A DNA stretch of 64,000 bases from Sphingorhabdus_B arenilitoris. GTDB taxonomy: Bacteria > Pseudomonadota > Alphaproteobacteria > Sphingomonadales > Sphingomonadaceae. The translations under genes were made by a program, and so were the position numbers. The stretch is taken from assembly GCF_042651485.1 (NCBI RefSeq), contig NZ_JBHSDH010000013.1, positions 1,302,001 to 1,366,000 of the forward strand. The letters are read 5' to 3'. The stretch's first letter is position 1, and every line of letters starts with the position of its first letter. The notes under the pieces were generated by a model. The model did no database searches and had not been told where the DNA came from. It saw nothing but the letters and a program-made list of their open reading frames with translations. Of the stretch, positions 52,883 through 61,995 are shown in pieces.

Positions 52883-54391
52883 TTAATTACGCGGAGCTTG
52901 CCGCCTGTACGACAATGCTTCGGCGATATGAATGCGGCCCACTGCATCGTTTCCTGCCAGATCGGCTATCGTCCTTGCAACCCTTAATATACGCGTATAG
53001 CCGCGCGCCGATAAACGCATTGCCTCTGCGGCCTGCGCCAACAATGTTCGCCCTGCATCATCAGGCGCAGCATGATCAGTCAATGCATCCCCGTCCAATT
53101 CAGCGTTGGTGCGCGCCGCCATGCCCATTAATCGCTCGCTTTGGCGGTCCCGTGCCGCCTTTACCCGCGCCGCAACCTCGGCCGAACCTTCGGCGGCAGG
53201 CGGCAGGACAAGGTCAGCCGCGCTCACCGCCTGCACCTCAACATGCAGGTCAATCCGGTCAAGCAGCGGCCCTGACACTTTCGACTGATAATCGGCGGCG
53301 CAGCGCGGTGCCCGCGAACAGGCGAGTGCAGGATCGCCCAAATGGCCGCATCGGCATGGGTTCATCGCAGCGATCAGCTGCACATTGGCGGGGAAGGTAA
53401 CATGGCTGTTGGCGCGTGCCACACTGACCACTCCGGTTTCCAATGGTTGCCGCAAACTATCCAGAACGCCGCGCTGAAATTCGGGCAGTTCGTCGAGAAA
53501 CAATACCCCCAAATGCGCTAGGCTCACCTCACCCGGACGCACTTTTAATCCGCCGCCGACCAGCGCGGGCATGGACGCGCTATGATGTGGTGAGCGATAG
53601 GGGCGGGTGCGCGATAGCCGCCCGCCCTCCAGCATGCCGGCAACCGATGCCACCATCGACACCTCCAGCGCCTCCGACGGTGTCAGTTCGGGCAAAATTC
53701 CGGGTAGGCACGACGCCAGCAACGACTTCCCCGCCCCGGGCGGCCCGGACATCAGCAGATTATGCCCGCCAGCTGCAGCAATTTCGAGCGCGCGTTTCGC
53801 CGTTTCCTGTCCCTTGACCATTTTCAGATCCGGGCCAGCCGCTGGTGGTTCGACCTCCCCCGGGCGCGGCGGCGACAGGATCGCTTGCCCCTTAAAATGA
53901 TTGAGCAAAGTCAATAAATCGGGCGCGGCCAATACCTCAATCTGCCCGGCCCAAGCCGCCTCTGCCCCCTGCATGGCAGGACAGATCAGCCCCATATCCT
54001 GCGATCCCGCATGAATCGCCGCCAGCAATACGCCGGGTGACGCGGCAACGCGGCCATCCAACCCCAACTCGCCGACAACAACATATTGCGCCAATGCTTC
54101 GGCATCGACCACGCCCATCGCGGACAGCAGCGCAAGCGCAATCGGCAGGTCATAATGCGACCCCTCCTTGGGCAGGTCCGCCGGCGATAAATTGACGATA
54201 ATTCGTTTGGGCGGCAGCGATAGGCCCAGCGCAGAAATCGCGGCCCGCACCCGCTCCCGGCTTTCCGCAACGGCTTTATCCGGCAAGCCAACAACTGAAA
54301 ATCCGACCATACCGGGCGCGACCTGACACTGCACCTCTACACTGCGCGCCTCCAGCCCCAGATACGCCACGGTCGAAACAATGGAAACCAT
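52883..54391 (-). CDS. YifB/ComM family Mg-chelatase-like AAA ATPase
   Basis: The 502-residue protein has the YifB/ComM domain order: N-terminal Lon-like domain (ARSVEVQCQVAPGMVGFSVVGLPDKAVAES), an AAA+ core with Walker A LMSGPPGAGKSLLASCLPG and LFLDELPEFQRGVLDSLRQPLE, a Cys-rich CRCGHLGDPALACSRAPRC insertion, and a C-terminal Mg-chelatase-like helical part. ComM promotes branch migration during natural transformation in some bacteria. A GGGGG site precedes the start. Confidence 0.93.
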   Translation of the reverse strand: MVSIVSTVAYLGLEARSVEVQCQVAPGMVGFSVVGLPDKAVAESRERVRAAISALGLSLPPKRIIVNLSPADLPKEGSHYDLPIALALLSAMGVVDAEALAQYVVVGELGLDGRVAASPGVLLAAIHAGSQDMGLICPAMQGAEAAWAGQIEVLAAPDLLTLLNHFKGQAILSPPRPGEVEPPAAGPDLKMVKGQETAKRALEIAAAGGHNLLMSGPPGAGKSLLASCLPGILPELTPSEALEVSMVASVAGMLEGGRLSRTRPYRSPHHSASMPALVGGGLKVRPGEVSLAHLGVLFLDELPEFQRGVLDSLRQPLETGVVSVARANSHVTFPANVQLIAAMNPCRCGHLGDPALACSRAPRCAADYQSKVSGPLLDRIDLHVEVQAVSAADLVLPPAAEGSAEVAARVKAARDRQSERLMGMAARTNAELDGDALTDHAAPDDAGRTLLAQAAEAMRLSARGYTRILRVARTIADLAGNDAVGRIHIAEALSYRRQAPRN

Positions 54392-54560
54392 AATACCCCC
54401 TATTTGTTCCTATAGACATGGCGCGATTTTTCCTCCGAGTCCAGCGATGCCGTTCATATACGATGGGATAGGGTTAAATTTTGCGAAACCCTGTCCGGTT
54501 ACGCGCCCTCAACTGTGCCTCAGCTACTCCTATTGCGCGGTATAAAAGGGGGTAATGAAT

Positions 54561-55271
54561 ATGCGCTCAGGATTGCAGACGACAGCGTTCAGGGCGGCAT
54601 TGCCTGCTTTGTCTCTGCTGTTTTATGCAGGGCCCAGCAGCGCCGCTTCGATCACCGTTGAAACTGAAATTTACGAATGGACAGAATCTGTCCCCGAACA
54701 GGAACTTGCTGCTGCTCCGACTATGCTGCCGCAACAGGTCGATTCGGGTCGCAAACTGCTGGCGAGCTATGGTCCCTTTCATGTAGTGGGTCATGACCGG
54801 GTTGAGCTCGCCGGCAGTATCGAAAGCAGCAGTGTTGGGCAATTTCGCGCGATGCTGTCCGCTTGGCCAGGGATTATGCAGATCGACATGGTGGATTGCC
54901 CCGGAACCGGCGATGATGCCGCGATATTTGCTATTGCCCGCTTGGTCAGGCGCGCAGGAATTGCAACCCATGTCCCCGATGGCGGATTTGTTGCATCGGG
55001 CGCGGTTGAGCTGTTCCTGTCCGGAGCCAAACGCAGCGCTGCACCTACGGCGGAATTTGCGGTGCATAGCTGGCGCGACAGCGACGGGATGGAGGCGGAT
55101 GATTATGCCGCCGATGATCCGGTCAATATGGAATATATCCGCTTCTACACCGAAATGGGATTGCCACAGGACAAGGCAAATGCATTCTATGCATTGACCA
55201 ACAGCGTCGGGCATGATGATGCCTTGTATCTCGGCCGTTCCGATATCGCAGCTTATATTCCTTTGGATTGA
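54561..55271 (+). CDS. Secreted ClpP-like (SDH-type serine peptidase fold) protein
   Basis: From ATG 54561 (eight bases after AAGGGGG) the product is 236 residues with a signal peptide (about 1-26). The mature domain resembles periplasmic ClpP-fold proteins (COG3904-like): VELAGSIESSSVGQFRAML, then a GGFVASGAVELFLSGAKR segment with a possible nucleophile serine, then FAVHSW with a His. A catalytic Ser-His pair is possible but unproved. No neighbour clarifies its role. Confidence 0.6.
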   Translation: MRSGLQTTAFRAALPALSLLFYAGPSSAASITVETEIYEWTESVPEQELAAAPTMLPQQVDSGRKLLASYGPFHVVGHDRVELAGSIESSSVGQFRAMLSAWPGIMQIDMVDCPGTGDDAAIFAIARLVRRAGIATHVPDGGFVASGAVELFLSGAKRSAAPTAEFAVHSWRDSDGMEADDYAADDPVNMEYIRFYTEMGLPQDKANAFYALTNSVGHDDALYLGRSDIAAYIPLD

Positions 55272-55369
55272 CCGGAAGCTACTTCACACCGGCAACCAAT
55301 CGATCAGCACCCCATATCCGCCGATGAAGCGCACTTGCATTCATTTGCGCATCGCACCACATCAGGAAT

Positions 55370-55717
55370 ATGGACCACGAAGAACCCGAATATACCAAAT
55401 TGAGCCCGAAAGAGCGCCGCAATACCGCGGGGTGGCGGATGCTCATGCTCGTCATCGGATGGCTTTTAATCATTGCATCGCCGATTATCGGCGCCTTACC
55501 GGGCCCGGGCTTCTTGATTTTATTTCCTATCGGTTTGGCCATGGTTTTGAAAAATTCCCGCTGGGCCAAAAAGCAATATTTGAAGCTGCGTGACCGCCAT
55601 CCCGAATATGGGCGGTGGACTGATTGGGCGCTCCGCAGGAAAAAAGAAGGCACGCGCCCTCCTGTTCCACCGCTCAAACGCGATATATTGCGCTTTTTTC
55701 GGATCAGGCGCGGTTGA
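55370..55717 (+). CDS. PGPGW-type small membrane protein
   Basis: The 115-residue protein has a basic/acidic N-terminus, two membrane helices (about 25-43 and 47-62) joined by a conserved GALPGPGFLILFPIGLAM segment, and a basic C-terminus (KRDILRFFRIRRG). The proline-glycine motif is the PGPGW/DUF-type signature of putative transmembrane proteins with unknown function. Convergent genes and a terminator-like hairpin lie behind it. Confidence 0.75.
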   Translation: MDHEEPEYTKLSPKERRNTAGWRMLMLVIGWLLIIASPIIGALPGPGFLILFPIGLAMVLKNSRWAKKQYLKLRDRHPEYGRWTDWALRRKKEGTRPPVPPLKRDILRFFRIRRG

Positions 55718-55752
55718 CTTTTGCCGCCCGCCGCCATAATGCGCCCATCAAC

Positions 55753-55793
55753 AAAGGCGGTCGCCGTACAGATTCGGCGGCCTTTTGCTTTTT
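55753..55793 (+). terminator. Candidate terminator after the PGPGW gene
   Basis: A bulged stem (55753-55766 with 55775-55785, three-base bulge) is followed by TTTTGCTTTTT. It lies 36 bases after the PGPGW stop and just before rpmH, so it would separate that gene from the rpmH operon. Confidence 0.55.
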
Positions 55794-55822
55794 AGACATC
55801 GAATATTCTAAGGATTACCGCC

Positions 55823-55957
55823 ATGAAGCGCACCTTTCAACCGAGCAACCTAGTCCGCTCACGCCGTCACGGCTTCCGTCACCGTATGGCGACTGCCTCT
55901 GGCCGTGCGATTTTGAACGCACGCCGGGCCCGTGGCCGCAAGAAGCTGTCTGCTTAA
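55823..55957 (+). CDS. rpmH: 50S ribosomal protein L34
   Basis: The 44-residue protein starts MKRTFQPSNLVRSRRHGF and continues RHRMATASGRAIL, ending in RKKLSA; this is the invariant L34 pattern. An AAGGA site lies upstream. L34 lies in the large subunit. It is the first gene of the rpmH-rnpA-yidD-yidC-engB string and is short enough to be easily missed. Confidence 0.97.
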   Translation: MKRTFQPSNLVRSRRHGFRHRMATASGRAILNARRARGRKKLSA

Positions 55958-55982
55958 TCACTGATCTGGCGGAGGCGTGCTG

Positions 55983-56318
55983 ATGCCGCCTTATACCGTG
56001 ATACAAAAACGCGCTGATTTTCTCAGCGCCAACCGGGGCAAGCGATTCGCGCGTCCCGGTTTTGTTTTGCTGGTATCCGACCGGCGCGACGATGATCCAA
56101 CAAAACGGCTTGGCATTACCATCACCAAAAAAGTCGGTAATGCCGTGGTGCGTAACAGGATGCGGCGGCGCTTTCGCGCTTTGATGCGGGAGATGCTGGA
56201 GGAAAAAGGCAAAGCCGGTGCGGACCATATATTGATCGGCCGCGATGGCGGCATAGAGATGGAATTTGACCAGCTACGCCGTGATTTATACATGGCCTTT
56301 GACCGGATTGCCCAATGA
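55983..56318 (+). CDS. rnpA: Ribonuclease P protein component
   Basis: The ATG at 55983 follows GGAGG by seven bases and gives 111 residues. The RNase P signature (TKKVGNAVVRNRMRRRFRAL) is present, with a FVLLVSDR and DHILIGRDG core. It is the basic cofactor of the RNase P ribozyme that processes tRNA 5' ends. The stop overlaps yidD by 4 bases, and rpmH ends 25 bases upstream. Confidence 0.96.
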   Translation: MPPYTVIQKRADFLSANRGKRFARPGFVLLVSDRRDDDPTKRLGITITKKVGNAVVRNRMRRRFRALMREMLEEKGKAGADHILIGRDGGIEMEFDQLRRDLYMAFDRIAQ

Positions 56319-56527
56319 TTGCAAAGCTGTTCATCCTGATCGCGCGCGGTTGGCAATTGGGACCATCGCGGATTTTGCCGCCAAGTTGCAGATACAGCCC
56401 GAGCTGTTCGCAATATGCAATTATCGCCTTACAAAAATATGGGGCAATTAAGGGTAGCTGGCTCGCGCTCAAGCGGCTATTGCGCTGCCAACCATGGGGC
56501 GGCCATGGACATGATCCGGTGCCTTAA
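56315..56527 (+). CDS. yidD: Membrane protein insertion efficiency factor YidD
   Basis: The 70-residue protein has the YidD pattern: a hydrophobic N-terminus, PPSCRYSPSCSQYAIIALQKYG and LLRCQPWGGHGHDPVP. It supports YidC-dependent insertion. Its ATG overlaps the rnpA stop by 4 bases. The conserved Cys-Pro-Ser-Cys region and terminal His/Pro segment are intact. Confidence 0.93.
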   Translation: MIAKLFILIARGWQLGPSRILPPSCRYSPSCSQYAIIALQKYGAIKGSWLALKRLLRCQPWGGHGHDPVP

Positions 56528-56587
56528 TGAAAGGCAACCTGCCGCGCATTTGAATGACTGACAGATAGAAACAGGGAATATATACCA

Positions 56588-58390
56588 GTGGAAGACAAGC
56601 GGAACGTCATAATCGCCATGCTATTCGCGGCGCTGATTCTATTTGCATGGGGGCCGCTGACCCGCATATTTTTCCCAGACCTCGTCCCGCCGCCGGTTGA
56701 ACAAAGCGCACCTGCGGCCACGGGCAACAACTCGGCTGCGCCCGGCTCTGCTCCATCTGCGGGCGGCGCAGGAAATGTTCCGGTTACAGATGGCGGCATT
56801 GGCTCTGCGCCTGCACCAAAGCAGAAAATTACGCTGGCTTCTGCTCTTGCCGCAAGTCCCCGGGTTGCCATTGAGACGCCTAAGTTAAAAGGCTCCATTA
56901 ATTTGCAGGGCGCGAAGTTTGACGACCTACTGCTGCTCGCCCACCGCACGGAGCTGGCCAAAGACTCGCCGCCTGTGCGCCTGTTTTCTCCGTCGCGCAC
57001 CGAAAAAGCGTATTTCGCGCGCTTTGGCTGGACAGCATCGGGGATAAAAGTTCCGGGCGCAGACACACTGTGGACGGCCAGCGGCGCAAAGCTGACCCCG
57101 ACAACGCCGGTCACACTCAGCTGGAAAAATGACAGCGGGCAGACCTTTGGCATCGCATTGTCGATCGACGAAAATTACCTGATCACTGCACAGCAAAGCG
57201 TAACCAATGGCGGTGCAGCCGCAGTTCAAGTTGCGCCCTTTGGCCTGATCAGCCGCGACGGAAAATCGGCCGATCCCGACACGTTTAACATTCACGCAGG
57301 CCCCATGGGCGTATTTGGCGGCGCAGCGAATTATGAATGGGATTATGACGATCTCGATGAAGCACCGGGTAAACAGCAAAGCTTTAAGACCACTGGCGGC
57401 TGGATCGGCTTTACCGATAAATATTGGCTCGCCGCAATGATCCCCGATCAAAAAACACCGATCGAGGCCAATATGCGGGCCGGCGGCGACAATTATCAAA
57501 CCGATATGGTCACTGCCCAAAAAACCGCGATTGCCCCCGGCAAAAGCGCCACGCAAAGCTCCCGCCTTTTTGCCGGGGCGAAAGAGGTGCAGGTCCTCGA
57601 TCAATATACCGAAAAGCTGGGCATTACCTATCTCGACTATTCGATCGATTGGGGCTGGTTCTGGTTCATTGCCATTCCGTTCTTTTGGATATTGCATTGG
57701 CTGTTTGGAATTTTCGGCAATTTCGGGGTCGCGATTATTGGCCTCACGCTTATCGTTCGGATGTTTATGTTCCCTGTCGCGCAGCGTCAGTTTGGTAGTA
57801 TGGCCGCGATGCGGGTGTTGCAGCCGAAGATGAAAGCACTGCAAGAACGATATAAGGAAGACAAGCCGAAGCTGCAGCAGGAAATGATGAAGCTGTATAA
57901 GGATGAGAAGGTCAATCCGCTGGCTGGATGCCTGCCAATCGTGCTCCAAATCCCGGTATTCTTCGCGCTGTATAAAGTGTTGATGTTGTCGATTGAGATG
58001 CGTCACCAACCTTTTGCATTGTGGCTGCAGGATTTGTCCGCGCCGGATCCATCGGCGCATATTATCTGGGATGCGCTGGGCACAGGGATAGTCTTGCCCG
58101 CCTTCCTAGCCATTGGTGTCCTACCAATCCTGCTGGGCGTGACCATGTGGTTGATGCAGAAATTGAACCCGCAGCCAATGGATGAAGTGCAGAAACAGGT
58201 TTTTGCGATCATGCCCTGGTTCCTGATGTTCATCATGGCGCCATTTGCGGCGGGGCTTCAGTTATATTGGGTTGTGTCCAACTGTATTTCGATATTGCAG
58301 CAAAAATGGCTCTATTCCCGCCATCCGGTTTTGAAACAACAAGCCGCGAAGGATGCCGAGGAAAAAGATAGCGCCAAGATAAAAAGCTGA
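56588..58390 (+). CDS. yidC: Membrane protein insertase YidC
   Basis: The 600-residue protein has an N-terminal membrane helix (about 7-27), a Ala/Pro-rich linker, a large periplasmic domain (about 80-335) and the five-helix Oxa1-like core (from about 370: IDWGWFWFIAIPFFWILHWLFGIFGNFG, and the LPIVLQIPVFFALYKVLMLSIE hairpin). It inserts membrane proteins alone or with Sec. It begins at GTG or ATG: 56588 is a GTG-type start with weak site. It lies between yidD and engB, as in many bacteria. Confidence 0.95.
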   Translation: MEDKRNVIIAMLFAALILFAWGPLTRIFFPDLVPPPVEQSAPAATGNNSAAPGSAPSAGGAGNVPVTDGGIGSAPAPKQKITLASALAASPRVAIETPKLKGSINLQGAKFDDLLLLAHRTELAKDSPPVRLFSPSRTEKAYFARFGWTASGIKVPGADTLWTASGAKLTPTTPVTLSWKNDSGQTFGIALSIDENYLITAQQSVTNGGAAAVQVAPFGLISRDGKSADPDTFNIHAGPMGVFGGAANYEWDYDDLDEAPGKQQSFKTTGGWIGFTDKYWLAAMIPDQKTPIEANMRAGGDNYQTDMVTAQKTAIAPGKSATQSSRLFAGAKEVQVLDQYTEKLGITYLDYSIDWGWFWFIAIPFFWILHWLFGIFGNFGVAIIGLTLIVRMFMFPVAQRQFGSMAAMRVLQPKMKALQERYKEDKPKLQQEMMKLYKDEKVNPLAGCLPIVLQIPVFFALYKVLMLSIEMRHQPFALWLQDLSAPDPSAHIIWDALGTGIVLPAFLAIGVLPILLGVTMWLMQKLNPQPMDEVQKQVFAIMPWFLMFIMAPFAAGLQLYWVVSNCISILQQKWLYSRHPVLKQQAAKDAEEKDSAKIKS

Positions 58391-58395
58391 TCCAT

Positions 58396-59022
58396 GTGAC
58401 CAACGACCCCAATGACATAAAGATATTCTCCGGGCCGATTTCCTTCTTGAAATCTGCGCCGCAATTGCAGCATTTGCCCGATGCGGAAGTACCGGAAATT
58501 GCCTTTGCCGGACGGAGCAATGTGGGCAAGTCGAGCCTGATCAATGCGCTGACCGGGCGCAAGGCATTGGCGCGTGCATCAAACACGCCGGGCCGGACGC
58601 AGGAGCTGAATTTCTTTGACGTCGGCGACCCGCTGCTGTTCCGTATCGTCGATATGCCCGGCTATGGCTATGCGAAGGCACCGGTGCAAACAGTGAAAAA
58701 ATGGCGGTATTTGATCAACGATTACCTGCGCGGGCGCACGGTGCTCAAACGCGTATTTGTTCTTATCGACAGCCGCCATGGTATAAAGGATGTCGATAAA
58801 GAGATACTCAATATGTTGGATGCCGCCGCTACAAGTTACCGCATTGTCCTGACCAAAACCGATAAGATAAAGGCTAGCGAACTGGAGAAGGTCGTCGCCG
58901 AAACACAGGTTGCTCTCGCCAAACGCGCCGCCGCCTATCCTGAAATGTCGGTGACATCGGCGGAAAAAAAGGGCGGCATTGATGAATTGCGCAGCGCCGT
59001 GTTAGAGGCAGTATATATTTGA
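58396..59022 (+). CDS. engB: GTP-binding protein EngB (YihA)
   Basis: The 208-residue GTPase has the G1 loop AGRSNVGKSSLINA, G3 DMPGYGYAK, and G4 TKTDK, with a terminal TSAEKKGG-type G5. It assists large-subunit assembly or division. It starts at GTG 58396, five bases after yidC stops, and no ATG of its frame lies upstream of the conserved part. Co-directional with yidC. Confidence 0.93.
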   Translation: MTNDPNDIKIFSGPISFLKSAPQLQHLPDAEVPEIAFAGRSNVGKSSLINALTGRKALARASNTPGRTQELNFFDVGDPLLFRIVDMPGYGYAKAPVQTVKKWRYLINDYLRGRTVLKRVFVLIDSRHGIKDVDKEILNMLDAAATSYRIVLTKTDKIKASELEKVVAETQVALAKRAAAYPEMSVTSAEKKGGIDELRSAVLEAVYI

Positions 59023-59061
59023 AGTTAAATCCCGCACCGCTGGCCGTATAAAGGGTATGAC

Positions 59062-59724
59062 ATGAAATTGATCATCGGAAATAAAGCCTATTCCAGCTGG
59101 TCCTTACGCGGATGGCTGGCGGCGAAACAATCCGGTCTTGCATTCGAAGAGATTACCGTGCCGCTCTATGATGAAGGCTGGGACGAGCGCAAACGCGAAG
59201 AAGACCTGGCCCCTTCATCGGGCAAAGTGCCGATATTATGGGACGGCGATGCGGTCATCTGGGACAGTTTGGCGATCATCGAATATCTGTCCGACAAGGT
59301 TGGCCGCGACCGTTTCTGGCCAAAGGATGAGGTTGCGCGCGGCATGGCGCGGTCCATGTGTGCGGAAATGCATTCGGGCTATTTGCCGCTCCGCCGCGAA
59401 TGCCCGATGAACATTCGCAAGACATTCGAAGATGTCACGATCAGCGGTGAAACACGGCAGGATGCCATCCGCATATTACAGCTATGGGCCGAGGCGCGCA
59501 GCCGTTTCGGCAAAGAGGGCCCCTATTTATTCGGCACATTCAGCGCGGCCGACATCATGTTTGCGCCCGTGGTTACCCGCTTCATCACCTATGGCTTCAC
59601 CCTACCCGGCTTTGCCGCCGCCTATGCTGAAACGATGATGGGGCACAGGTGGATGGAAGAATGGTTTCAAGCCGCCGGTGAAGAGGAATGGACAATCGAA
59701 AAGTTTGAAACGCCGGCAACATAA
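59062..59724 (+). CDS. Glutathione S-transferase family protein
   Basis: The 220-residue protein has a thioredoxin-fold N-domain (MKLIIGNKAYSSWSLRGWLAAKQ, then GKVPILWDGDAVIWDSLAIIEYL with the cis-Pro and Ser/Asp glutathione contacts) and an all-helical C-domain ending TIEKFETPAT. The Ser near residue 12 in YSSWSLR could be catalytic, as in beta/omega-like classes. Substrate unknown. It is convergent with the cupin gene, 5 bases away. Confidence 0.9.
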   Translation: MKLIIGNKAYSSWSLRGWLAAKQSGLAFEEITVPLYDEGWDERKREEDLAPSSGKVPILWDGDAVIWDSLAIIEYLSDKVGRDRFWPKDEVARGMARSMCAEMHSGYLPLRRECPMNIRKTFEDVTISGETRQDAIRILQLWAEARSRFGKEGPYLFGTFSAADIMFAPVVTRFITYGFTLPGFAAAYAETMMGHRWMEEWFQAAGEEEWTIEKFETPAT

Positions 59725-59729
59725 ACGGA

Positions 59730-60194
59730 TTATGGCAAACGCTGTGCTTCATATGGCTTTCCATCCTTATGGAAGTATCCCTCCTCCCCAAATATCATAT
59801 CAATATCGCTATAGCCCCCTCCCCTTGACCGGTCCCCCGCACCGACGGCAATGAATATGCAATCGGCTTTGCTACGATTTTGCAAATGATGTCCATTGTT
59901 GACGCCCGCTGGAAAGGCCGCAATATCCCCGGGGTGCATGATCGTTTCGCCTGCGTCCTCGACAAGGACAGCTTCTCCGGACAGCATGATCACAAGTTCG
60001 TCCTCGCCGTCATGCCAATGGCGCTGTGACGACCAAGCCCCGGGTTTCAACACAACATGGCTTGCACCCATTTGTGTTAGCCCTGATGGCGGCGCAAGAC
60101 GGCGATACCACCGTCCCGCCACCTCGCGGTCGAACGGTGTCGGATAGCCGGTATTGTTCACTTGCTCTATGGCATTCAAGTTGATTTTCGGCAT
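59730..60194 (-). CDS. Single-domain cupin protein
   Basis: The ATG at 60194, eight bases after AAGGAA, gives 154 residues; the upstream frame to 60236 has no conserved part. The cupin motifs are HWHDGEDELVIMLSGEAVL and HPGDIAAFPAGVNNGHHLQN, with His ligands for a metal. It could be an isomerase, an oxygenase or a binding protein; no substrate clue. It diverges from dapE, 73 bases away. Confidence 0.83.
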   Translation of the reverse strand: MPKINLNAIEQVNNTGYPTPFDREVAGRWYRRLAPPSGLTQMGASHVVLKPGAWSSQRHWHDGEDELVIMLSGEAVLVEDAGETIMHPGDIAAFPAGVNNGHHLQNRSKADCIFIAVGAGDRSRGGGYSDIDMIFGEEGYFHKDGKPYEAQRLP

Positions 60195-60267
60195 GGCATT
60201 TTCCTTTCCTACAGCAAGCATAAATTGAATGGACAAAGGCTAGCCATATTGCCATTTGTGGGGAAGC

Positions 60268-61413
60268 ATGAATGACCATACCCCCCTTTCCATCGCCAAG
60301 GCTTTGATCGCCTGTCCCAGCATCACCCCTGCAACCGGCAGCGTGTTTGACGCCGCCGAAGCCATGCTCGAACTGCTCGGTTTTACTGTTGAACGGTTTT
60401 TGGCGGGCGAAGGGGACGATGATCCCGATCATGGCGCGCCGGTGGAAAATCTGTTCGCGATACGCGGTAATGGGGGGCGGCATTTTGCCTTTGCCGGCCA
60501 TTTCGATGTGGTGCCGCCGGGCAACGGATGGACCAGCGACCCATTTGAACCAGAAATTCGCGGCGACCTGCTCTATGGGCGCGGCGCGGTGGATATGAAG
60601 GGCAGCATCGCGGCCTTCATCGCCGCGCTGAAACATATACCGGAGGATGCCGGTACGATCAGCTTGATTATCACCGGCGATGAAGAGGGCCCCGCCATTT
60701 ACGGCACCCGCGCGCTGATCGATCATATGCAGGCGCGAGGCACCATTCCAGACATGTGCCTTGTCGGCGAACCCACCAGCGTCAACCGACTTGGCGATAT
60801 GATGAAAATCGGTCGGCGCGGCAGCGTCAATATGTGGATCACCGTCGAAGGCGTCCAAGGCCATGTCGCTTATCCGCATCTGGCCGACAATCCGATCACC
60901 AAATTGACAGCGATATTAGCGGAGATTGACGCGCTCATACTGGATGAAGGCACGGAGTTTTTCCAACCGAGCAACATTGAGGTGACCGACCTGACCGTCG
61001 GCAACCCGGCGCATAATGTAATCCCCGCGCGGGCCGAAGCGCGGCTGTCCATTCGGTTTAATGACCGGCATAGCGGTGACAGCTTGTCCAAAATGATTGC
61101 AGAAATTGTTGAACGGGGCGGCGGTACATTAAAGCCGGTCATCTCCGGCGAACCATTTTTCACGCCGCCGGGTGAATTATCGAATGCGATTGCATCGGCA
61201 GTGAAGGCGGTCACGGGTCTCGACCCCGAACCGTCGACCACTGGCGGTACGTCCGATGCCCGTTTCCTGTCAAAAATCTGCCCCGTGGTCGAATTTGGCC
61301 TATGCAATGCAACAATGCATAAATTGGATGAGGCCGTGGCGATTGCCGATCTCGACCAGCTCACCGAAATTTACCGCCGGATAGTGACGGCGATACTTAC
61401 GGTCAGAACCTAA
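60268..61413 (+). CDS. dapE: Succinyl-diaminopimelate desuccinylase
   Basis: DapE hydrolyses N-succinyl-LL-diaminopimelate to LL-diaminopimelate and succinate in lysine/murein synthesis. The 381-residue protein from ATG 60268 has all di-zinc ligands: GHFDVVPPG (His), VDMKG (Asp), ITGDEEGP (Glu pair), the CLVGEPTS segment and NATMHKLDEA (C-terminal His). Family segments GRRGSVNMWITVEGVQGHVAYPH also fit. An upstream TTG start is less likely. Confidence 0.95.
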   Translation: MNDHTPLSIAKALIACPSITPATGSVFDAAEAMLELLGFTVERFLAGEGDDDPDHGAPVENLFAIRGNGGRHFAFAGHFDVVPPGNGWTSDPFEPEIRGDLLYGRGAVDMKGSIAAFIAALKHIPEDAGTISLIITGDEEGPAIYGTRALIDHMQARGTIPDMCLVGEPTSVNRLGDMMKIGRRGSVNMWITVEGVQGHVAYPHLADNPITKLTAILAEIDALILDEGTEFFQPSNIEVTDLTVGNPAHNVIPARAEARLSIRFNDRHSGDSLSKMIAEIVERGGGTLKPVISGEPFFTPPGELSNAIASAVKAVTGLDPEPSTTGGTSDARFLSKICPVVEFGLCNATMHKLDEAVAIADLDQLTEIYRRIVTAILTVRT

Positions 61414-61985
61414 CGTTTCAAAATAATGTAGAGCGCGCCTGCACCGCCATGGCGGGGATGGGCATTGCGTACGGCGGCTATCGATCCAGCATGGCGCGAC
61501 GCGGCTAGCCAATCGCGCACTACACTGGCAATTGCGCCGCGACCTTCGCCGCTATGCCGGTCATGGCTGCGCGGCTTTCCGGTAACGAGCAGCAGAACCC
61601 GGGCACGCTGCGCTATCGCCTGCTCCAGAGCGCCGTCGAGCCGATTATAGGCGCCCGACAAAGCCGTGCCATGCAAGTCGACATGAACATCGGGAATGAT
61701 CGCGCCCTTGCCGATCCGCCTGTCCCAATGGCCATCGAGATTATGGTTCAGCACCTTTGGCGCTGGCGGCCGCTCAGGCGCTGTGCTTCTCGATTTTTTC
61801 GCAGGCAGGGCCGCCGCGTCCGGTAATCGCTTTGGGCTGGAGAGCGAATCTGCTCTGGGCTGGGGAGAATCAGGTTGGCCAATCGATGCAGGCGGTTTGT
61901 GCGGAGCGGTCCGGTGCAAAGGCTGCACCGTTTCGATCACCCGGCTCCAAAGCGCCTTTTCGCCATCATTTAGCGGACGCGCCAT
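61410..61985 (-). CDS. Smr domain protein
   Basis: The 191-residue protein has a Pro/Ala-rich N-terminal tail (residues 1-85) and a C-terminal Smr domain with DVHVDLHGTALSGAYNRL, LLVTGKPRS and the terminal GGAGALYIILKR. Smr domains bind or nick nucleic acids in MutS2 and related proteins. Its stop overlaps the dapE stop (convergent). It follows mltA by 10 bases on the same strand. Confidence 0.88.
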   Translation of the reverse strand: MARPLNDGEKALWSRVIETVQPLHRTAPHKPPASIGQPDSPQPRADSLSSPKRLPDAAALPAKKSRSTAPERPPAPKVLNHNLDGHWDRRIGKGAIIPDVHVDLHGTALSGAYNRLDGALEQAIAQRARVLLLVTGKPRSHDRHSGEGRGAIASVVRDWLAASRHAGSIAAVRNAHPRHGGAGALYIILKR

Positions 61986-61995
61986 GGCCCGCCGC

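Noticed and set aside
56927..58060. Minus-strand open frame (377 codons) opposite yidC
   Set aside because: Antisense to yidC; no ribosome site or family features. Long shadow frames are expected at this codon bias.
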